Below, piece after piece: positions 25,067 to 32,203 of a stretch of 64,000 nucleotides of DNA. The position numbers and the translations under genes were made by a program. The notes under the pieces were generated by a model. That model did no database searches. It was not told the origin of the DNA and worked only from the letters and a program-made list of their open reading frames with translations. This DNA is from Trebonia sp963771985 (lineage in GTDB: Bacteria; Actinomycetota; Actinomycetes; Streptosporangiales; Streptosporangiaceae), in contig CAVYVO010000032.1 in NCBI GenBank assembly GCA_963771985.1, positions 124,001 through 188,000 of the forward strand, given 5' to 3'. Position 1 is the first letter of the stretch; each line of letters opens with the position of its first letter.

Positions 25067-26911
25067 TCACCGGGCGGCTGCCCGCTCACCCGTGGCCCCG
25101 GCTGGCACCGCTTCCTCCGTGTCATCGAGGAAGCCGCCGGACTGGTGCTGCCAGAGTCTGGCGTACGTGCCGTCGAGACAGAGCAGTTCCTGGTGGGTGC
25201 CCTTCTCGACGATCCGCCCGTGGTCGAGGACGACCAGCTGGTCCATGCGCGCGACCGTGCTCAGCCGGTGCGCGACGACCAGCGCGGTCCGGCCCTCCAT
25301 GAGCCGCCACAGCGCCTGCTGGATGAGCATCTCGCTTTCTGAGTCCAGCGCGCTTGTCGCCTCATCGAGCGGCAGGATCGGCGCGTCACGCAGGATTGCC
25401 CGGGCCAGCGCAACCCGCTGCCGCTGCCCGCCCGACAGCTTCACGCCGCGTTCGCCGACCATCGTGTCGAATCCGTCCGGCAACGCGTCGGCGAACTCCG
25501 TCACGTGCGCCGCCTCCGCCGCCTGGCGGATCTCCGCATCCGTCGCCTCCGGGCGCGCGAACGCGATGTTGTCGCGCAGCGTCCGGTGGAACATCGCGGG
25601 GTCCTGCGGTACATACGCGATCAGGCTGCGCAGGTCCGACTGGCGCAGCTTGCTGATGTCCTGCCCGCCGATCAGGATCCTGCCGTCGTCGATGTCCATC
25701 ATCCGTAGCAGCAGGCGCGTCAGCGTGGTCTTGCCGCCGCCCGACCGGCCGACGAGGCCGAGCCTGGTGCCGTTCGGCACGGCGAGGTCGAGGCCGGCGA
25801 ACAATGGCAGCCCGCCGGCGTGCGCGAACGTCACCCGCTCGAAGCGGACGTCGCTCGCCTTCGGCCGCAGCGGCTCGGGCGCGACCGGGTTGGTCACGGT
25901 CGGTGGTGTGAGCAGCAATTCGGTGAACTGCGCGGCCTCCGTCAGCGAGCTCTCCAGGTGGCGGTAGGTCTGGTTGAACTCGAACATGATGCGCGTCGCG
26001 TTGGAGTAGTACGTGAAGGCCACGATGATCACCTCGATCCCGTGACTGCCGCCGCCGAGGGCGACGGCGAGGAGCAGGCCGAGGGCGTTGGCCAGCACCG
26101 ACAGCGGCGAGACGAGCACGTCGATGCGCAGGTTGTGGTAGTCCCACGAGCGCAGCGACTTGCGCCACAGGTCGGCGACGCGCGACCGGTGCTCGGCGGC
26201 TTCCCGGTCCTCGGCAGCGAACGCGCGGATCGTTTCCATGTTCGCGATGCTGTCGGCCACGCGCCCGGACACGTGTGCGTTCGCTTCTTCGCGCTCATCG
26301 ACGAGCCGCTGCCGACGCCGGATCAGCGGTACGAGGGTGGCTCCGGCGACCACGATCAGGCCGATAAGCCCGGCGACGAGCAGCGGGTCGTAGTGCCAGA
26401 GCACCACGGACGCAAAAGCGAGCGGCACCAGGTTGCCGACCACGTTGAACATCAGCGTGTCGGCGAATTCTTCGAACCGGGCGGCGAAGCTCAGCACCCG
26501 CTTGGTCACCGAGCCGGCGAAGTTGTCGTGGAAGAACGCCGCGTCCTTCGCCAGCAGCTCGTCCATTCCGATCACGTAGAGGTTCTCGATTCCGTGACCG
26601 TCTAGGCGGTTCAGGCAGTGGATGCCGATCCGCCACAGAATCTCGCCGGAAAGCAGCACGCCGGCGAAACCCAGTACGTACGGCAGTGCCGCGCCGGCGC
26701 CGACCTGCCCGTGGCTGGCAAAGCGGCCGACCAACTGGGCGACGAACAGCGGCGCGACGTAAAAGAGGCACGTGTTTCCCAGCGCGGGCAGCAGCATCCC
26801 CGGCACCGTGAAGCGCCGCAGGCGCGCCATTTGGCGGCCGTAGTAGCGCAGCGCGAGCAGCACTGACCGTTTCCGGGTCGGAGAGCCGCGATCATGTTCA
26901 GCTGCGGTCAT
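25067..26911 (-). CDS. ABC exporter half-transporter (membrane + ATPase fusion)
   Basis: A 614-residue exporter. Six membrane helices are predicted in residues ~30-320 (for example LFYVAPLFVAQLVGRF, YVLGFAGVLLSGEILWRI, LLVAGLIGLIVVAGATLVPL). The ATPase follows from ~355 with Walker A GRSGGGKTTLTR, Q-loop AYVPQDPAMF, signature KLSGGQRQRVALAR, Walker B ILPLDEATSALD (Pro inside the hydrophobic strand) and H-loop VVAHRLSTV. ATG 26911 is preferred because GGGGG precedes it closely. It would work as a homodimer exporting a drug, lipid or peptide. No partner half-transporter gene is adjacent. Confidence 0.88.
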   Translation of the reverse strand: MTAAEHDRGSPTRKRSVLLALRYYGRQMARLRRFTVPGMLLPALGNTCLFYVAPLFVAQLVGRFASHGQVGAGAALPYVLGFAGVLLSGEILWRIGIHCLNRLDGHGIENLYVIGMDELLAKDAAFFHDNFAGSVTKRVLSFAARFEEFADTLMFNVVGNLVPLAFASVVLWHYDPLLVAGLIGLIVVAGATLVPLIRRRQRLVDEREEANAHVSGRVADSIANMETIRAFAAEDREAAEHRSRVADLWRKSLRSWDYHNLRIDVLVSPLSVLANALGLLLAVALGGGSHGIEVIIVAFTYYSNATRIMFEFNQTYRHLESSLTEAAQFTELLLTPPTVTNPVAPEPLRPKASDVRFERVTFAHAGGLPLFAGLDLAVPNGTRLGLVGRSGGGKTTLTRLLLRMMDIDDGRILIGGQDISKLRQSDLRSLIAYVPQDPAMFHRTLRDNIAFARPEATDAEIRQAAEAAHVTEFADALPDGFDTMVGERGVKLSGGQRQRVALARAILRDAPILPLDEATSALDSESEMLIQQALWRLMEGRTALVVAHRLSTVARMDQLVVLDHGRIVEKGTHQELLCLDGTYARLWQHQSGGFLDDTEEAVPAGATGERAAAR

Positions 26912-27281
26912 CAATCCCCCGTTCCGAGCAGCCAACCTTCACATGTTGCCCGACGGGGGACTGCGGGAGCGACCGATTTTTTCCGCTGCCTTCCGCTCGC
27001 CTTTCCTAGACCACTCGTTCCTCCAGGCGCGCGAGACACGCATTGCCCGGCGAGTCTGGCCTCTTGGCCGAATCCTCGATGCAAAAGTGAAGTTACCGCT
27101 GCGATGTGCACGCGAATGATCAGATCGGCGATGTCGTCACCCAGCCCAGGTGGCGGCTGGCGAGCTCTCCCGTCCGCGATCGCGTGCGGTAACAGATTGG
27201 CGCTTACCAGAAGGGCCGAGCAGACTAGTGACTGAGCGGCCTAGATCAGGGTGGCCGGCCGATCAGGACAGGGGAAAGCCA
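26912..27281. other. Intergenic region without recognised gene
   Basis: 370 bp between the divergent ABC exporter and DUF3887 gene. It should hold both promoters. I see no convincing ORF, RNA or repeat. Confidence 0.5.
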
Positions 27282-27776
27282 ATGACCCAGCTCTTCCCGA
27301 GAGGTGCGATGGACCGGGCCTGCGTGCTATTCAGCGACCTCATCGAGGGCCGCTGGGAGAAGGTGGACGCGGAGTTCGACGCGAGCTTGCGCGGGCACGT
27401 GGACCTTGCCCGCATGTGGGCGACGGTGGCGGATTCCGCCGGCAGCTTCGAGCGCATAGATGCCCCGTCCGCACGGCAGTTCGGTGGTTACACCTTGGTG
27501 GATATCCCGCTGGCTTTCGCGGTTGGCGGGGCAATCGGGGAAGTGGTCTTCGACCGTGCAGGCAAGGTCGCTGGCCTGGCGCTGGAATTTCCGTATCCCC
27601 GTCCACGTCGGCCGGAGCAACGTCGGCGTCAGCTGGAGCAAGGAATAAGGCGAGGCGGGTTCATAGTCAGGAACCCTGAGATAGAGGGACTCATGCGTCA
27701 CTCTGCCTTAGCTGGCCATCAGGGTGCGGTCGGCGCGCTCCCATTCTCCCAGCTCAGAGGACACCTTTCACGTTAG
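27282..27776 (+). CDS. DUF3887-type small protein
   Basis: A 164-residue protein starting at ATG 27282 (AGGGGAAA upstream). The core has the shape of a DUF3887 domain: FDASLRGHVDLARMWATVAD, SFERIDAPSARQFGGYTLVD, VFDRAGKVAGLALEFPYP. This NTF2-like fold is often found fused or next to alpha/beta hydrolases; one lies 290 bp downstream. The last ~45 residues are basic and extend past the usual domain. Function unknown. Confidence 0.65.
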   Translation: MTQLFPRGAMDRACVLFSDLIEGRWEKVDAEFDASLRGHVDLARMWATVADSAGSFERIDAPSARQFGGYTLVDIPLAFAVGGAIGEVVFDRAGKVAGLALEFPYPRPRRPEQRRRQLEQGIRRGGFIVRNPEIEGLMRHSALAGHQGAVGALPFSQLRGHLSR

Positions 27777-27815
27777 CACGCCCGAAAGCACTCCTATTCG
27801 ACCGGCGGACCGAGG

Positions 27816-28040
27816 CTAAGTCAGCCCCGACCTGCGTCGTCGTTGCCTGCACACCGACATCCAGGCCGATGACAGGTCGGTGACGTCTGCGTGCAGCTTG
27901 GCGAGCGCTTGGTCAAACGCGGCGAGGCGGGCGGAGTACGAGCGGGCGAGAAGAGCCAGGTAAGCGTCGGTTACCTGGCGGTGGCCGATGACCCCGGCTA
28001 CCGGGATGTCATGGTAGGAAACGAGCCTGGACAGTGCGCG
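27816..28040 (-). pseudogene. C-terminal fragment of a VapC-type PIN toxin
   Basis: The minus frame ending at 27816 encodes about 74 residues resembling the C-terminal half of actinobacterial VapC toxins: VAGVIGHRQVTDAYLALLAR followed by RLAAFDQALAKLHADV. These contain the TDAYL and the ATFD-like acidic residues of the PIN active site. The N-terminal half with the first Asp is missing; the frame upstream runs into the start of the alpha/beta hydrolase gene on the other strand. No VapB antitoxin is nearby. It is best read as a relic of a toxin-antitoxin pair. Confidence 0.6.
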
Positions 28041-28064
28041 GCCCGCACGCCCTAGGCTGATCCA

Positions 28065-28955
28065 ATGCAGGCAAAGCGGCAGCTCATCCCGATGCCCGAC
28101 GGCCGGGACATCGACGTGCTCACCACGGGGCCAGAAGACGGGTTCCCGCTCGTGATTCACGAGGGGACACCGGCCGGACTCGTCGTCGACTCGAACACGG
28201 CGGCCGAGGCGGCGCAGCGCGGACTGCGGTACGTGGTTGCCGCCAGGCCCGGATATGAGGACTCGACACCGCGGCCTGGCCGGCGGGTCGCCGACGTCGC
28301 GGCCGACGCGGCGGCGGTGCTGGACGCGCTCGGCGCGGGCGAATTCGTGTCGCTGGGAATGTCCGGCGGTGGCCCGCACACGCTCGCCTGCGCGGCGCTG
28401 CTGCCAGGCCGCTGCCTGGCCGCCGCGTCCATCGCCGGGATCGCCCCTTACCCGGCCGACGGCCTGGACTTCCTGGCAGGCATGGGACCGGAGAACGTCA
28501 CCGAGTTCACCCTGACGCTGGAAGGCGCCGGCGCGCTCACGCCGTACCTGGAAAAGGAAGCCGAGCCGCTTCGCCAGATCACCGGTGAGCAGATCGCGGC
28601 GGCGCTTGGCGGCGTCATCTCCGGTGCGGACGCGGGCGTCATCACTGGCGAGTTCGCCGATGAACTCGCCGCGAGCACCCGTGCGGCTCTGCGCGAGGGG
28701 GTGGCCGGCTGGCGTGACGACGACCTGGCGTTCGCCGCGGACTGGGGGTTCAGCCTGAACGCGCTGGCCGGCCGGGTCGCCGTCTGGCAGGGCGACCAGG
28801 ACCTGATGGTGCCGTTCGCGCACGGTCAGTGGCTGGCCGCGCACATCCCAGGCGCCCGTGTTCACCTGGAGCCGGGCGAAGGACACCTCACGATGGTGGT
28901 CACCGCGATCGGTCGTATCCTCGACGACCTGCTCGACCTGGCCCGGCCTGTCTGA
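28065..28955 (+). CDS. Alpha/beta hydrolase
   Basis: A 296-residue serine hydrolase of the alpha/beta fold. The nucleophile elbow is GMSGGGPHTLACA (Ser in G-x-S-x-G), the acid is in VAVWQGDQDLMVPFAHG, and the catalytic His in LEPGEGHLTMV. The N-terminus carries MPDGRDIDVLTTGPEDGFPL and the oxyanion region HEGTPAG. ATG 28065 has no clear ribosome site, suggesting a leaderless transcript. The substrate is unknown. It starts directly beside the VapC relic. Confidence 0.85.
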   Translation: MQAKRQLIPMPDGRDIDVLTTGPEDGFPLVIHEGTPAGLVVDSNTAAEAAQRGLRYVVAARPGYEDSTPRPGRRVADVAADAAAVLDALGAGEFVSLGMSGGGPHTLACAALLPGRCLAAASIAGIAPYPADGLDFLAGMGPENVTEFTLTLEGAGALTPYLEKEAEPLRQITGEQIAAALGGVISGADAGVITGEFADELAASTRAALREGVAGWRDDDLAFAADWGFSLNALAGRVAVWQGDQDLMVPFAHGQWLAAHIPGARVHLEPGEGHLTMVVTAIGRILDDLLDLARPV

Positions 28956-28961
28956 GGCGGC

Positions 28962-29160
28962 CGGATAACGCGGTACTGCTCTGGGTGGACGGGCAGACCG
29001 ACCTGCCGCTGCGCCTGGTCAAGCTGCACTGGACCGACAACCCGGCCAGCGGGAAGCAGTACGACTTCCAGTTCCTCCCCCCACCGCCGCCAACCGGACG
29101 CTGCTCACCCCCGCCATCCCGCCCGGCTACCGCCAGGCACCTGTTCCCGCGCAGACGTAG
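28962..29160 (+). pseudogene. 3' remnant of a secreted/lipoprotein-type gene
   Basis: Directly after the hydrolase stop, the frame reads LLWVDGQTDLPLRLVKL ... KQYDFQFLPP, then after one missing base in a run of six C (29076-29082) continues as TAANRTLLTPAIPPGYRQA and a stop at 29158-29160. This is the C-terminal pattern (LWVD.QTYLP.R.V...QFLPPT.AN...L..PIP.G) of a widespread actinobacterial exported protein. The 5' part is absent. It overlaps the 3' end of the next minus-strand gene. Confidence 0.55.
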
Positions 29161-29594
29161 CCTTGGGCGTTCTCGGGGAGGTTCTGCCGGTTCCTGCCGT
29201 ATACCTTGAGCGGGCCGAAGCCGTTCGACTTCAGCCAGGCGCACGCGGCCTGCGGCGTTGATGCCGGGATCTTCCACGGGACGCACTGATCGGGCTGTCC
29301 GTAGTCGTGGTCGCAGCCGTCCACGTTCCACGGCACAGGGACGGCGTAGGCGTGCTTGTACGCCTTCACACGCGCCCCGGTCAGGCTGGTGTCGAAGTTA
29401 TCCACGAGCGGCGCGGGTGCCGCGTGCAGTTCCGCTTGCGACACGGCGAGGGTTGGCGCGGGATGCGCCGCGGCGGCCGTCGTACCCGTGAATACGCTGA
29501 CCGCCGCGAGCGCGACGCATGCCGCCAGGGAGCGACCGGGGTGGCGCCTGATTCCCGTGACGGCCGCCGTGGCCTTGGTCCGCAGCGTTTTCAT
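29127..29594 (-). CDS. Small secreted protein downstream of copper oxidase
   Basis: A 155-residue exported protein. The signal peptide has a basic start (MKTLRTKATAAVTGIRRHPG) and a hydrophobic core (SLAACVALAAVSVFTGT) ending at AAAAHP. The mature part has four Cys (GCDHDYG, QCVPW, ACAWL, YVCAG) and several His and Trp. It starts 15 bp after the stop of the copper-radical oxidase gene, with GGAAGGGGAG as ribosome site, so the two are cotranscribed. A role as partner or copper donor for the oxidase is inference. Confidence 0.75.
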   Translation of the reverse strand: MKTLRTKATAAVTGIRRHPGRSLAACVALAAVSVFTGTTAAAAHPAPTLAVSQAELHAAPAPLVDNFDTSLTGARVKAYKHAYAVPVPWNVDGCDHDYGQPDQCVPWKIPASTPQAACAWLKSNGFGPLKVYGRNRQNLPENAQGYVCAGTGAWR

Positions 29595-29609
29595 CTGCTC
29601 TCCCCTTCC

Positions 29610-31793
29610 TCACCGGTTAGCGGCGACGTCATTGACGTGGACCCACTTGGCGACCGACGGGACACCGTTCGCGTTGGTGACGAACAGCATGTACCAGCCG
29701 GGTGGCGCGATGTCCGGGTTGGTCGTCACGTTCAGCCCGATGTGATTGCCATTGACGGTCAGCGGCAGCGCGACGAACCGCTGGTTGGGGTCGGAGGAGT
29801 GCGTGACCGAGGCCGGGCTGATCAGCTCGGCGGAGACGATCTTCTGGTTCACCGTGATCCGCTGGGTCGAGCCATACGTCCAGTACGGGGTCGCCAGGCT
29901 GGTGATCTGCGGCCGGGCCCCGTGGAACAGGTAGGGCGGTGTGTAGACCGAGATGCGCAGGTCGAACGAGCCGCTTGCAGGGTTGTTGCCGATCGCCATG
30001 ACCCGGCCGTCCGGCAGCAGGAACGCCGACGAGTGGTAGGTGCGCGGCACCGGGTCGGTCGCCATGCCCGGGATGAAGCTGCTGGTCGCCGGGTCGTACA
30101 TCGACGCCTCGTACACCGGCTCGTTCCGGTTGGTCAGGCCGCCGCCGGTCTCGAACACCATCCCGTTCGGCAAGAGCACCAGGGAGACGTACATCTTGCC
30201 GTCGCTGGCGGGTTCCGGCTGGCCGTTGGACAGCTTCCCTCTCGGGAGCAGCGGCCCCGGCGTGTACCCGGGGTCCGCCGAGTCGAGATCGATCAGGTCG
30301 GTGTCCCGGGTAGCCGGGATCATGGCGTTGACGCTCCCGCCGCCCGCCAGCAGAACCTCCTGCGACTGCGCGGGCGGGAGCAGGACAGACATCGACTGGT
30401 TCGTCATGTCCTCAGCCTGGACGCCTGGGTCGTCCTGCAGGCCGGGGACCTCGGTGACCGGGTCGGGGGCACCGGGATCGAGGATGTTGCTGATGTTGTA
30501 GATGTCCGACTTGGACGCGATGTTGCTGCCGAACACGTGGCTGCCGGTGTAGAACAGGTCACCGTTCTGCATCAGGATCATGGCCGGGTACAGATCCCAG
30601 TAGTCGTAGTTCTCGTTGATCTCACTCAGCGGCAGCCACTCGCCGTCGCTGGGACTGTCCGGGTCGTACTTGAAGTACTCGGTGATCGTGCTGCCGCGCC
30701 CAGTCGTCGACAGGCCGCCGAATGAGATCACGTCGCCGTTGCCGAGTTCGGTGGCCGACGGATACCAGTGGCCGTCGTTGAGGTTGTTGACACTCTGGTA
30801 CCTGTTGGTAAGCGGGTTGAAGATGTACGAGGTATTCAGCCCTTCGTACCCGTGGCTGCCGTTCGCCGCCGGGTACGCGAGGGTCCCGCCCAGGACCAGC
30901 ACCTTGCCGTTCGGCAGCTGGACGTGGCCACCGCAGAAGAAGTCGTCCGGCGTCGGGATGACCTGGAAGGTGCCCTTGGCCGGGTTATAGACCGCAGACT
31001 CGAAGGTGCCGGCGGCGAAGTCGCTCGGGTCGTTACCCGAGCCGGCTACCAGCAGCACGTCGCCGGTGTACATGAGCACGGCATGGATGGCCCGCACTGG
31101 TGACAGGAACGGCAGAACCTGCCACACGCCCTTGGTGCACGCCGCCCCCGCGCTGCAGGCGGTGGGGCTCGCCTCAACCGTGGCGTCGACCATGGAGTAG
31201 TCGTCCGTGATCACCGTGCCCTTACCGTAGACGGTCACGCCCCAGGAGAGCTGGTCGGTGTTCGGCGGAACCTGCGGCGTCAGTACTGACGCCTGCTTGT
31301 ACCGGCCGGTCGCCGGCAGCGCCTTCAGGTCCATCCAGAACCGCCAGCCCTGCCGCACGTCGTGCCGGAACACGGTGATTACCGCGTCCGGCGTGTTCGA
31401 CATGTACCAGACGCCGAGGTCGTACTGGTGGCCCGCGGCGACCCATGGCGCGCAGGACTGGTTCTCCAGCATCTGCACGATGCGGTCGCCGTTCGAGCGC
31501 TTGGAGATCGTCACCTGGATGGCCGTCCTGCCGGAGTGCGCCTTCCTCGTGGTGCCGATCGAGTACGTGCTCTTCCCGTAACCGTACTTTCCCCAGCACA
31601 GCGGGAAGTTGCCCGGTCCCGCCTGCTCCGCGCCCGGGTTGACAATCAGATTGACCCCAGCGCTCGCGGACGAGCTCGCCACCACCACGACCGGCAGCAC
31701 CACGATGACCGCTCCGGCGGCAAGCCGGAAAAGCCTACGCTGCCGCCATGCCCGCGACAACCGACCGCCGAATCTGATCCTTCGGTTCTTCAT
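29610..31793 (-). CDS. Secreted copper-radical oxidase (galactose oxidase/GlxA type)
   Basis: A 727-residue exported enzyme: N-terminal anchor or signal (LFRLAAGAVIVVLPVVVVAS), a carbohydrate-binding-like beta domain (~46-205, GVNLIVNPGAEQAG), a seven-bladed kelch domain and a C-terminal early-set domain. The copper/radical residues of galactose oxidase all have counterparts: Cys in FFCGGHVQLPNGKV (thioether Cys), Tyr in HWYPSATEL, Tyr-His in RTYHSSAFLLPDGRV, and His in SVTHSSDPNQRF. The ending APPGWYMLFVTNANGVPS is typical. Such enzymes oxidise primary alcohols or aldehydes to give H2O2; Streptomyces GlxA modifies surface glycans during hyphal growth. No cslA-like synthase is adjacent. The ribosome site is AAAGG before ATG 31793. 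Confidence 0.88.
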   Translation of the reverse strand: MKNRRIRFGGRLSRAWRQRRLFRLAAGAVIVVLPVVVVASSSASAGVNLIVNPGAEQAGPGNFPLCWGKYGYGKSTYSIGTTRKAHSGRTAIQVTISKRSNGDRIVQMLENQSCAPWVAAGHQYDLGVWYMSNTPDAVITVFRHDVRQGWRFWMDLKALPATGRYKQASVLTPQVPPNTDQLSWGVTVYGKGTVITDDYSMVDATVEASPTACSAGAACTKGVWQVLPFLSPVRAIHAVLMYTGDVLLVAGSGNDPSDFAAGTFESAVYNPAKGTFQVIPTPDDFFCGGHVQLPNGKVLVLGGTLAYPAANGSHGYEGLNTSYIFNPLTNRYQSVNNLNDGHWYPSATELGNGDVISFGGLSTTGRGSTITEYFKYDPDSPSDGEWLPLSEINENYDYWDLYPAMILMQNGDLFYTGSHVFGSNIASKSDIYNISNILDPGAPDPVTEVPGLQDDPGVQAEDMTNQSMSVLLPPAQSQEVLLAGGGSVNAMIPATRDTDLIDLDSADPGYTPGPLLPRGKLSNGQPEPASDGKMYVSLVLLPNGMVFETGGGLTNRNEPVYEASMYDPATSSFIPGMATDPVPRTYHSSAFLLPDGRVMAIGNNPASGSFDLRISVYTPPYLFHGARPQITSLATPYWTYGSTQRITVNQKIVSAELISPASVTHSSDPNQRFVALPLTVNGNHIGLNVTTNPDIAPPGWYMLFVTNANGVPSVAKWVHVNDVAANR

Positions 31794-32203
31794 CGGACCT
31801 TTGCCCCCACGACAGCCTTGCCGTAGCCAAGATCTCAGGGAATGCGGTTTCTCATGCCTTCAGGTGCTCATGATCGCACGGTTCGTGGCAGCCCGAAGGC
31901 AGGCGGCACGCTGTTTTCGAAACGGGTGGCGCGGGAGCGGGATCGGGCAGCCTTGCCGAATGGGGAGGTCCGAGAACCGTCACGGCAGCCTCGCCTAGCG
32001 GATTTGGAAATCGTAGTAATAGGACGTAGCCCGGCTGGGTAATCCGGCTAGGGATTCACGGCGATGGCGCACTCCGAGCACTATCCAGCCCGGGAGCATG
32101 GGTCTACCGTGAGTTACTGACCGGCTGCGGGATTGCTGCGGCTGGTCGCGGCCGGGGTGAGTGCCGGGCTCGTGTGCGCGTGTGCTGCGGAGGTGGCAGG
32201 GCG
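31794..32203. other. Intergenic region without recognised gene
   Basis: 410 bp between the divergent copper oxidase and the STAND ATPase. Short open frames exist on both strands but none has a ribosome site or a recognisable product. It should contain both promoters. Confidence 0.5.
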
